NCBI RefSeq assembly: GCF_017377775.1
Contig: NZ_JAFVLN010000009.1
Coordinates: 186,001 to 250,000 of the forward strand
DNA length: 64,000 nt
Direction of reading: 5' to 3'
Origin: Streptomyces sp. VRA16 Mangrove soil
GTDB lineage: Bacteria > Actinomycetota > Actinomycetes > Streptomycetales > Streptomycetaceae
Part shown: in pieces, positions 56,909-64,000 of the stretch
Position numbering within the stretch: the stretch's first letter is position 1
How the letters are laid out: every line of letters starts with the position of its first letter
The notes under the pieces: model-generated
The model's database searches: none
Told to the model about the DNA's origin: nothing
The model's input: only the letters and a program-made list of their open reading frames with translations
Position numbers and translations under genes: made by a program

Positions 56909-58732
56909 CTACTTCTTCAGACCCCACTCGGCGACGTTGTAGGGCGGACCGATGATGGTCGAGTTGTTCCGCATCCCGACGAAGCGGTCCTGCACCGCGA
57001 GGAACGTCGGCTTCTGGTACAGCGGCAGCACGTACGCGTCATCCGTCATGATCTTGTCGGCCTGGTTGAGGAGGGACATCGCCTTGGCGGTGTCGGTCTG
57101 GCCGACGGACTCGTCGAGCAGCTTGTCGACCTGCTTGTTGCTGTAGCCGCCGTAGTTGCTCGCCTGTCCGGTCGACCAGGTGCCCTGGGCGTTGGACGTC
57201 GGCGTCGGGCCCTGGATCCAGGCGAAGACGATGATGTCGTACTGGTGCCCGGTGAGCACCGTGCCGAGGTCGGCGGCGCCGATCGGCTTGATCGTCACCT
57301 TGATGCCCAGGTCGCCGAGCGCGGACTGCAGGATCTGGCACTCGCTCTGCCGGATCGCGTTGCCCGTGGTGTAGCGGCAGTTGAACGGACCGACGGCCTT
57401 GCCGTCCGGTGTCTTCAGCGAGGATCCGACTCCGGTGAACTTGGCGTCGGTGAGCAGCTTCTTGGCCTTCGCGATGTCACCCGAGCCCTGTCCGGTACCG
57501 GTGACGACGTCCTGGTAGCCGGTGAGTCCGGGCAGCAGCATGTGGCTGCCGAGCTGCTTCACACCGCTGTCGAACTGACCGACCGTCTTGTCGATCATGT
57601 CCTTGATGCTGATCGCCGTGAACATCGCCTGCCGCAGCGGCTTGTACTTGCCGATCACCGGGTTGTGCAGGTTGAGGTCGAAGTGCTCCCACTGCAGTCC
57701 CTCACCGATGGTGTACGAGACGCCCGGGATGTCCTTGATCTGGTTGACCAGGTCCACCTGCGGCTGCGGGTAGATGGCCTGTACCTCGTTGTTCTTCAGA
57801 GCGGTCGGCTCCTGGGTGGCGTCCGAGATGACCTTGAAGATCAGCCGGTCGAGCGTCGGCTTGGTCTTCCCGTACCACTTGGCGTCGGGCTCGAAGGTGG
57901 CGTGGTCGTTGTCCTTCCACTCCGTCATCTTGAAGGGGCCGCCCGTGGCGTACTGCGTGGGCGGAGTCTTCATGAAGTACTGCCAGCCCTTGGTGAGTTG
58001 ATCGGCCGTCATCTTGGCGGCGCTGCCGGCCGCCGCGCCGGCCGCCTTCTCCGCGACATGGGCCGGGTAGAGGCCGTAGCCGCCGCCGAAGAAGGACTTC
58101 CAGTCGGTGTACGGCTTGTTCATGACGACGGTGACGGTCTTGCCGCCGTCGGAGCCGGTGACGGACTTGATGCGGTCCCAGCCGGAGGTGGACCAGGGCA
58201 GACAGCCCTTGGTCTGGGTCTCGTCGCTGGCGGGCGGCGGCGGGCAGTCCTTCCCGTTCATGGTGCGCCACAGGAAGATGAAGTCGTCGGCGGACATCGG
58301 AGTGCCGTCGTTCCAGGCGGCCTTCGGGTTGATCTTGTAGACGAAGGTCTGCGGGCTGGAACCGGTCTGCTCGGCCGAGGTGACGAAGTCGGTGTTGAGC
58401 TTGAGGCTGAAGTCCGGCTGCGGCACGAAGACCTGCGGCAGCACGGCGGTCATGGCCTCGCTGTTCTCGAACGTGTTGCCGTTCGAGTCCTCGATGTTCC
58501 AGGCCTGGATGTTCTTCTCGATGGTGTAGGTGAACGTTCCTCCGGACTTGCGTTCCCCGGAGTTGCACGTATTGGCCTTGCCCTGGGAGCTGCATGAACT
58601 CAGTCCGGACGAGCCGCTGCTGCCGTTGTTGTCGTCCTTGCCGCCCGAGCCGCCGCTGCACGCGGCGAGGACGAGCGTGAGGCCGGCGGCAAGCGTCAGA
58701 CCCTTCGCGACGAATGATGAAGGCGCGCGCAT
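56909..58732 (-). CDS. Oligopeptide-binding lipoprotein (OppA type)
   Basis: The protein has 607 residues. Lipobox LVLAACSGGSGG gives a lipid-anchored Cys, followed by a Gly/Ser/Asn linker. The large solute-binding family 5 fold fits (AAWNDGTPMSADDFIFLWR near residue 130). GGAGG precedes the ATG. First gene of the import operon; its likely ligands are peptides, but related proteins also bind other solutes. Confidence 0.92.
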   Translation of the reverse strand: MRAPSSFVAKGLTLAAGLTLVLAACSGGSGGKDDNNGSSGSSGLSSCSSQGKANTCNSGERKSGGTFTYTIEKNIQAWNIEDSNGNTFENSEAMTAVLPQVFVPQPDFSLKLNTDFVTSAEQTGSSPQTFVYKINPKAAWNDGTPMSADDFIFLWRTMNGKDCPPPPASDETQTKGCLPWSTSGWDRIKSVTGSDGGKTVTVVMNKPYTDWKSFFGGGYGLYPAHVAEKAAGAAAGSAAKMTADQLTKGWQYFMKTPPTQYATGGPFKMTEWKDNDHATFEPDAKWYGKTKPTLDRLIFKVISDATQEPTALKNNEVQAIYPQPQVDLVNQIKDIPGVSYTIGEGLQWEHFDLNLHNPVIGKYKPLRQAMFTAISIKDMIDKTVGQFDSGVKQLGSHMLLPGLTGYQDVVTGTGQGSGDIAKAKKLLTDAKFTGVGSSLKTPDGKAVGPFNCRYTTGNAIRQSECQILQSALGDLGIKVTIKPIGAADLGTVLTGHQYDIIVFAWIQGPTPTSNAQGTWSTGQASNYGGYSNKQVDKLLDESVGQTDTAKAMSLLNQADKIMTDDAYVLPLYQKPTFLAVQDRFVGMRNNSTIIGPPYNVAEWGLKK

Positions 58733-58931
58733 GTCCCTCCGTTCAGCCGGCTGACAGTCCGGCTCAGTGAGGCGGCTGTGAACCGCAAGAGGTGAGCTGC
58801 GCCTTCACGGTAAGACCATTGCGCCCCTTCGGCGGCTGCCGTGCCATTCCAGAAAGATGACGTTCCGGCTTAGTTTTCCCCTTGAAAATCACGGGAGTTG
58901 GCAAAGAAGGCCAAGACGTACACCTCCGCCC

Positions 58932-59927
58932 TCAGCCGAGCGGCACACCGGCTTCGAGGTAGTACGCGGCGCCACGTTCGCGCGCGCGAAGGGCCCAGCG
59001 CAGCCGCGCGTACCGCACGGGCGGCAGCAGCCGCTCGGCCTCCGCCTCGCCGACGAACCGCCAGCCTCGCAACTCGGGTCCGGGCAGCAGCACATGGGCC
59101 GCGACGGAGCTGTCGAGCAGCCCGCCGTCGAAGAGCAGCCGCAGCCCGCCGAAGCCGGGCGGCACCGGCCGCTCCCAGTCGATGACCAACAGCCGCGGTA
59201 CGTCCACGAGTTGGATGCCGGTCTCCTCCAGGACCTCCCGCATGCCCGCGCGCGCCGGCGCCTCGCCGGGCTCGACGACACCGCCGGGGAACTCCCAGCC
59301 CGGCTTGTAGGTGGGGTCGACGAGCAGCACCCGGTCCTGTTCGTCGAAGAGCAGCACGCCCGCGGCGACCGTCTCCGCGGTCGGCTCGGCCGTCTGCACG
59401 ATGTCGCAGGGGGCGGCCTCGCCGCTGCGCACGGCGGCGGCGATCCGCACGGCCGTCTCGTACGGGGAGAGCGCGCCGTTGTCGACGAGGTAGGCGTCCG
59501 CGGCGAGCCAGCCCGCGAGCGCCGCGCGGTAGGGCTCGATGTCGGCAGGGACCTCGCCACCGGGGTCCCGTCCTCGCAGGATCGTTTCCCCTGGAGCAAG
59601 GACCACATGGCACACAGGGATCCGCCGGGCGGCGAGCCCCCCGAAGATCTCGTCGCGGTACTCCTGACGCATCAGCCCCATCGGCACCACGAGCACGCCG
59701 CCCAGCTCGGCGAGGAGCGCCGCGGCGGTGTCGACGACGAGCCGGCGCCAGATCGGCAGGTCCTGATGGTCGCTGACCTCCGCGAGCCGCTTGGGCGGCA
59801 GCAGCCGCTCCAGCTCGGCGTCGATCACCTCGGGGTCGAAGAGCGTGCAGTTCGGGATCAGATCGATCAGCTCCCGCGCTGCGGTGGTCTTGCCCGCACG
59901 GGACGCCCCGTTGACCCAGACGATCAC
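58932..59927 (-). CDS. P-loop ATPase/kinase fused to NUDIX hydrolase
   Basis: The protein has 331 residues. The N-terminal half is a P-loop nucleotide kinase (VNGASRAGKTTAARELID) with an AAA_33-like arrangement (FDPEVIDAELERLL, HVVLAPGETIL). The C-terminal half holds a full NUDIX box (GGVVEPGEAPARAGMREVLE, then ETGI). The domains join at about residue 165. The GTG start is used. Similar fusions may couple phosphorylation and pyrophosphate cleavage of one metabolite, but the substrate is unknown. Confidence 0.85.
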   Translation of the reverse strand: MIVWVNGASRAGKTTAARELIDLIPNCTLFDPEVIDAELERLLPPKRLAEVSDHQDLPIWRRLVVDTAAALLAELGGVLVVPMGLMRQEYRDEIFGGLAARRIPVCHVVLAPGETILRGRDPGGEVPADIEPYRAALAGWLAADAYLVDNGALSPYETAVRIAAAVRSGEAAPCDIVQTAEPTAETVAAGVLLFDEQDRVLLVDPTYKPGWEFPGGVVEPGEAPARAGMREVLEETGIQLVDVPRLLVIDWERPVPPGFGGLRLLFDGGLLDSSVAAHVLLPGPELRGWRFVGEAEAERLLPPVRYARLRWALRARERGAAYYLEAGVPLG

Positions 59928-60017
59928 GGTTCCCCCTCTTCCGTCGGCCCCCTGAGGCTTGCCCGCAACACCCTGCCGGGGAAACCCGGTGCTGATGAGG
60001 GCCGGTGCCGGGGGCGC

Positions 60018-60632
60018 TCACACGCTCCCGAGCAGGTCGGCGAGGGGCGCGGGCACCCGGTCCAGGTCCAGGGCCGCCACCAGCAGATCCCCGTACCGGA
60101 TCTTGCGGCCCGATCTGGTGCTGAGGAAGCGGCGGATCTGGTGGTCGCGCGGGCGGCCCTGCTGGGCGGGCTGGTTCACGAAGGTCCGCCAGGCCCGCAG
60201 CTCGTCCTCGCTCCGGAAGATCTCCTCGACCCGGTCGGTGCCCAGCGCGCGGATCAGCTCGTCCTCCAGGTCCGCCACGCACACGTAGAAGTCCTGCGGC
60301 GCCCCGGCCCGCTCCAGGCCGCGCGCGTAGTAGCCCTGCTCCCGCTCGTCGCACAGGCCGGTCAGCCGCAGGCCGAGACCGTCGGGACCGAGCAGCGCCG
60401 CATAGCGGCCGACGCTCATCGCCCCGCCCATCGGCACGACGCAGACGCCGTCGACGGCCAGGTCGCGGCCGAGCCGCGCGGCCAGGGTCTCCACGGCGGC
60501 GAGATCGCTCGCCCCCTCGACGAGGACCGCCGTCCGCAGCCCCAGCTGCCGGGCCAGCTCCCCCGCCGGTTCCGCGGCGCCGCCCGCCGCCCAGCCGCCG
60601 ACCGCGTCCCGGAACGCCCACACGTCTCCCAT
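60018..60632 (-). CDS. Stand-alone TOPRIM-domain protein (OLD-like)
   Basis: The protein has 204 residues. The TOPRIM acidic motif is VLVEGASDLAAVETLA, followed by VVPMGGAMSVGRY and LTGLCDEREQGYY, with FYVCVADLEDELIRALG downstream. It resembles the TOPRIM part of OLD-family nucleases but has no ATPase domain. ATG 60632 is used; a GTG at 60668 would add 12 residues. Confidence 0.7.
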   Translation of the reverse strand: MGDVWAFRDAVGGWAAGGAAEPAGELARQLGLRTAVLVEGASDLAAVETLAARLGRDLAVDGVCVVPMGGAMSVGRYAALLGPDGLGLRLTGLCDEREQGYYARGLERAGAPQDFYVCVADLEDELIRALGTDRVEEIFRSEDELRAWRTFVNQPAQQGRPRDHQIRRFLSTRSGRKIRYGDLLVAALDLDRVPAPLADLLGSV

Positions 60633-60822
60633 GGGGCGAGTCTGCACCGGCGTCGCACGGAACGGCACCGATTATCGAGCGTTCCGTCCCGACGGCGAGG
60701 CACGCACCGCCCGCACCGCAGACACATGTACGAGCCCGGTACCTCGGGTGGCATAGTGACGCCCCGGTGCGGTCCGCCGCGTCAACTGCCCTGCCGGCCG
60801 CACCATATGAGGGAGACCCGCG

Positions 60823-62022
60823 ATGCCGAGTGGACTGATCGCGCTGGCGCTCGGCGGGTTCGGGATCGGGCTGACGGAGTTCCTCATCGCCGGTCTGCTG
60901 CCTCAGGTGGCCGCGGGTCTCGCCGTGTCCGAGGCGGCCGCGGGCCTGCTGATCTCCGGGTACGCGCTGAGCGTCGCCGTCGGCGCCATCGCGCTCACCG
61001 CGGCGACGTCCCGGTTGCCGCGCAAGTGGGTCCTGGTCGGTCTGGTCGCCCTGTTCGTCGTCGGCAATCTGCTGTCGGCGCTCGCGCCCGGCTACGGGGT
61101 GATGCTGGCCGGCCGGATCGTCGCGGCACTGTGCCACGGCTCGTTCTTCGGCATCGGCTCCCTGGTCGCGCGCAGCCTGGTGCCGCCGGAGCGCAAGTCG
61201 CGCGCGGTGGCCGTGATGTTCGCGGGGCTCACGGTGGCGAATGTGCTCGGTGTTCCCTTCGGGGCGCTGGTGGGTGAACGCTGGGGCTGGCGGTCGGCGT
61301 TCTGGGCGGTCACGGCGATCGGTGTCCTCGCCCTGGCGGGGATCGTCGCCCTCGTGCCCGCCCGGGCGGGGTCGGCGCCGGACGGTGCGCACGCCGCGGC
61401 GCCCACGGGGCTGCGCGAGCAGTTCCGGGCGTTCCGTTCCGGGCAGGTCTGGCTGACCCTGGTGGCGACCGCGCTCAGCTACGGCGGCATGTTCGGCGCG
61501 TTCAGCTATATCGCCTACACGTTCACGGAGGTCGGCGGGTTCTCCGCCGGCGATGTGTCGTGGCTGCTGATGGTGTACGGCGTCGGGCTCGTCGTCGGCA
61601 ACGTCGTCGGGGGCCGCGCGGCCGACCGGGACCGGGACCGCGCCCTGCTGTACGCGCTGGCCGGGCTCACGGTCACGCTGACGGCCTTCGGCCTGCTCGC
61701 CGGGAGCGCCGTCGCCTCGGTGGTCCTGGTGTTCCTGCTGGGCGTGACCGGGTTCGCGAGCGTCCCTGGCATGATCACGCGGGTGACCGACGCGGCCGGC
61801 GGCGCCGCGCTCGCCGCCAGCGCCAACGTCTCGGCGTCCAACGTCGGCAACGCGCTGGGCGCCTGGCTCGGCGGCCTCGCCATCGGCGCGGGCCTCGGCT
61901 ACGCGTCCCCGCTGTACGTGGGAGCGGGCATCGCCCTCACGTCCGTACTGGTCATGGCGGTCGCGGCGCGCGGGACGCGACGGTCGGCCGGGCTCGTCGA
62001 CGAGCCCGCGCACTCCGTGTGA
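60823..62022 (+). CDS. MFS transporter, DHA1 (12-TMS) family
   Basis: The protein has 399 residues and twelve predicted helices, with GGFGIGLTEFLIAGLLPQVA and ISGYALSVAVGAIAL at the N terminus and CHGSFFGIGSLVARSLVPP. Similar to AraJ/Cmx-type exporters for sugars or chloramphenicol-like drugs. ATG after GGGAGACC. Its stop codon lies in an 18-bp tandem duplication (62005-62040). Confidence 0.9.
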   Translation: MPSGLIALALGGFGIGLTEFLIAGLLPQVAAGLAVSEAAAGLLISGYALSVAVGAIALTAATSRLPRKWVLVGLVALFVVGNLLSALAPGYGVMLAGRIVAALCHGSFFGIGSLVARSLVPPERKSRAVAVMFAGLTVANVLGVPFGALVGERWGWRSAFWAVTAIGVLALAGIVALVPARAGSAPDGAHAAAPTGLREQFRAFRSGQVWLTLVATALSYGGMFGAFSYIAYTFTEVGGFSAGDVSWLLMVYGVGLVVGNVVGGRAADRDRDRALLYALAGLTVTLTAFGLLAGSAVASVVLVFLLGVTGFASVPGMITRVTDAAGGAALAASANVSASNVGNALGAWLGGLAIGAGLGYASPLYVGAGIALTSVLVMAVAARGTRRSAGLVDEPAHSV

Positions 62023-62040
62023 CCCGCGCACTCCGTGTGA
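62005..62040 (+). repeat. 18-bp perfect tandem duplication containing the MFS stop codon
   Basis: CCCGCGCACTCCGTGTGA is present twice in a row. The first copy encodes the last five residues and the stop; the second copy is non-coding and repeats the stop. Confidence 0.85.
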
Positions 62041-62089
62041 GGGGACGGAGGACGCGACCACAAGGAAGAGGGCCTCGCCCTGACCCTGC

Positions 62090-62115
62090 CGCCGCCCCAG
62101 CGGCGCTGGGCGGCG
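62090..62115 (+). terminator. Hairpin downstream of the DHA1 MFS gene
   Basis: CGCCGCCCCAGC pairs with GCTGGGCGGCG (one bulged base) 68 bp after the MFS stop codon. The rest of the 62041-62395 gap shows only short GTCCGGCCCTC repeats near 62285 and no gene. Confidence 0.55.
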
Positions 62116-62395
62116 CCCGCCTGCCGTCTCAGGGAGATCGGAGATGTCACGGCAGACGGGCCATCCGTAACAGGCGGATGCAGTGACGGCACCGCCCGTG
62201 CGCCTCCAGGACCGGGGGGTGATCCCGGAGACCGTCGCGGGAGGACCGAGGACCATGTCGGCCACCGCTGCCCGACGGTGGCGTCCGGCCCTCGTCCGGC
62301 CCTCGTCCGGCCTCCCGCTGTTCCCTGAATATGCAGTCAAGCGCAGCCGGACGACGGGCGCACCCGTGTGCGCGCACACTGTCGCGGCGTAGCGT

Positions 62396-63367
62396 TCACA
62401 CGGGGTGTGCGGTGCGCACACGGGGCGGGTCCGTGCCCGGGTCGCTCGCGGGGTCGGCGAGCGCGGCGCGGATCTGGCGGGTGGTCGCCGCCGCGATCCG
62501 CTCGTCGCTCGCGGCGTACGCGGTGTACGCGAGGAGACCGGACGTCAGGGCCCAGCCGCGCCCGCGCAGCCAGGTCGCGTCGTCGACACCGAGCGCGTCA
62601 CGGAAGACGGCGGCGGCGCGCGGCGACAGCAGGGTGAAGGCGATCATCAGGTCGACCGCGGGGTCGCCGGGACCCAGGCTCCCGAAGTCGATGACCGCGC
62701 TGAGGCGGCCGTCGGCGGTGAGCAGATTCCCGGTGTGGAAGTCGCCGTGGCACAGCACGGGCGGGCCCTGCCGGGCGGGGGCGGCCAGCGCCGCGTCCCA
62801 CAGCGCGGTCAGCGCGGCCGCGTCGAAGGCGTCGGCCGCCCGCGCGATGGCGTCCCGCGTCGCGGTGTCCCGGTCGGCGAGCGTCTCGCGTGCCCCCACG
62901 ACTCCGGCGATGTGCGGGTCGACGGCCTGCAACGCCCGGAGGAACGCGGCCAGTTCGAGAGCGGCGTCCGTGGACTCGGCCAGGCCCGCCACCGTCGCGA
63001 CCTCACCGTCCAGCCAGCGGGTCACCGCCCACGGCCACGGGTAGCCGAGCGCGGGCCGCCCCACCGCCACCGGGACGGGCACGGCGAGCGGCAACTTCGG
63101 TGCCAGCAACGGCAGTTGGTCGCGCTCCTTCTCGGCCTGCCCGATGGCGCCGGAGTGCCGGGGCAGGCGGACGGCGAGTGCGTCGCCGAGCCGGTGGATG
63201 ACGTGATCGGAGCCGGCCGGGTCGACGGGTGTCAGCGGCAGCCCGGCCCACTGCGGGAACTGCCGGTCGACGAGGGCGCGCACCAGCGCGGTGTCGATGA
63301 AGGGCCGCCGGTCCGCGCCCCCTTCCGGTGCCGCCCCGCGTTCCGGTCCGTCGTGCGGTGTGGCCAC
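62396..63367 (-). CDS. Aminoglycoside-phosphotransferase-fold kinase
   Basis: The protein has 323 residues. Catalytic loop CHGDFHTGNLL, metal loop VIDFGSLGPGDPAVDLM. The start GTG 63367 has AGGAG 8 nt upstream, and the longer upstream frame is low in family-like sequence. The substrate is unknown; many chromosomal APH-fold proteins do not confer resistance. The region 63368-63703 holds promoters for this gene and the STAS gene and nothing else clear. Confidence 0.85.
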   Translation of the reverse strand: MATPHDGPERGAAPEGGADRRPFIDTALVRALVDRQFPQWAGLPLTPVDPAGSDHVIHRLGDALAVRLPRHSGAIGQAEKERDQLPLLAPKLPLAVPVPVAVGRPALGYPWPWAVTRWLDGEVATVAGLAESTDAALELAAFLRALQAVDPHIAGVVGARETLADRDTATRDAIARAADAFDAAALTALWDAALAAPARQGPPVLCHGDFHTGNLLTADGRLSAVIDFGSLGPGDPAVDLMIAFTLLSPRAAAVFRDALGVDDATWLRGRGWALTSGLLAYTAYAASDERIAAATTRQIRAALADPASDPGTDPPRVRTAHPV

Positions 63368-63703
63368 GTTGGTCGCTCCTGGGAGGGAGGGGGTGTCGGT
63401 GCCCCGCGGATGCCTGTGCGTCGCCGTCCATGACACGGCACTCGTCCCACCCTTGTCGACCGGTTTCTCCAGGGGCTCACGACTCACCCGTCAAGCCCTT
63501 TGCTTGAAATTCATCCAATCCGGTGATGCAGGTGCACCGGGAATCGTTACGGCACGACGCGGCGCCGCCTCTGCCGATACCGTGACCGCTCAGGCGCCCC
63601 AGCCCCCGGTGACCTCCCGATTCGTTCGCACACCGACAACAAGTTCGCGTCAACGCGATCGGCTCCCCTCCCGGAGCCGGACAGTGCTCGGGCTGGGGGG
63701 CCG

Positions 63704-64000
63704 ATGCGACAAGGCAATCATCAGGACTACGTCCACGACGACTTCGGCGACTTTGAGGGTTCAGGGCTCTTCCGCGACATCGGTGTCGTGGCGGGCCTGA
63801 CCGACCTGGACGACGTCGCTCCCGAACCCAGGATCCGCACGGTGGACGACTGTGCCGTCGTCGAACTCGCCGGCGACATCGACCTCATGGCGCTCCACCG
63901 GTTGGCCCCGCTGCTCGACGCGGTGGCGGCGGGCCCCTACCGCGTCGTGGCGGTCGACCTCACCGCGACCACGTTCTTCGACTGCTCAGGACTGACGCTC
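63704..64000 (+). CDS. STAS-domain protein, anti-sigma factor antagonist (3' end outside window)
   Basis: The first 99 residues are visible. Within a STAS fold, VDDCAVVELAGDIDL and FFDCSGLTL carry the Ser that anti-sigma kinases phosphorylate in SpoIIAA/RsbV-type regulators. A 40-residue acidic N-terminal tail precedes it. ATG 63704 follows a GGGGGG run. It likely takes part in sigma-factor partner switching. Confidence 0.85.
   Translation, partial: MRQGNHQDYVHDDFGDFEGSGLFRDIGVVAGLTDLDDVAPEPRIRTVDDCAVVELAGDIDLMALHRLAPLLDAVAAGPYRVVAVDLTATTFFDCSGLTL

Noticed and set aside
58870..62421. 1183-codon open frame on the minus strand
   Set aside because: It runs antisense or out of frame through the NUDIX fusion, TOPRIM and MFS genes and is Arg/Gly/Ala-rich without domains. 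It is a GC-driven artefact.
62396..63367. Aminoglycoside resistance gene
   Set aside because: APH-fold motifs are present but the context and sequence give no evidence for an antibiotic substrate.

Overview
This window is high-GC actinomycete DNA, almost certainly a Streptomyces chromosome. Codons are strongly GC-ending, genes are often coupled by ATGA or GTGA overlaps, and the malE-malF-malG/malR maltose locus has the arrangement known from Streptomyces. No rRNA, tRNA or CRISPR array was seen.

Layout: (1) 1-12809 is a starch/maltodextrin region. It holds a truncated pullulanase, a secreted CBM20 alpha-amylase, a LacI regulator coupled to an alpha-glucosidase, the malEFG ABC importer and the divergent regulator malR. 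(2) 12831-33721 is a biosynthetic cluster matching the acarbose (acb) logic. It contains dTDP-glucose synthase and dehydratase (A, B), a class III aminotransferase (V), an ABC exporter (W, X, Y), a phosphotransferase in the U position, two paralogous glycogen-synthase-like transferases (S-like, and I-like fused to a HAD phosphatase, J-like), a GlgC-like nucleotidyltransferase (R), a PfkB kinase (K), a 4-alpha-glucanotransferase (Q), a C7-cyclitol synthase (C) and a ROK kinase (M). A cupin and an RmlD-like reductase occupy the place where acbL, acbN and acbO would be expected. A cytosolic beta-lactamase-fold hydrolase (33684-35054) shares its promoter element with the cluster. (3) 35222-37916 is an aldolase/SIS/DeoR sugar-phosphate locus. 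(4) 37942-64000 is ordinary accessory and housekeeping DNA: SMI1/KNR4 protein, MFS pumps, a 175-bp MITE-like element, MarR and TetR regulators with visible operators, a two-component system, sortase plus excalibur protein, a flavoprotein reductase, peptidases, a five-gene oligopeptide ABC operon, a P-loop/NUDIX fusion, a TOPRIM protein, an APH-fold kinase and the start of a STAS protein.

How the parts may work together (inference): the cluster should make an acarviosine-type pseudo-oligosaccharide, an alpha-glucosidase/amylase inhibitor. A/B/V would make dTDP-4-amino-4,6-dideoxyglucose. C/M plus the cupin and reductase, then U/J/R, would make an NDP-activated valienol. The two transferases would join amino sugar, maltose and cyclitol, Q would trim or transfer maltooligosaccharides, K would 7-phosphorylate product inside the cell, and WXY would export it. 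A promoter/operator block (AAGACC-N15-GCAR with an AT-rich palindromic centre) occurs upstream of malE, between acbA and acbV, and upstream of the hydrolase. This suggests common control with maltose uptake by the LacI-type MalR proteins. All acb correspondences rest on family recognition and gene order recalled from the literature, not on a database search.
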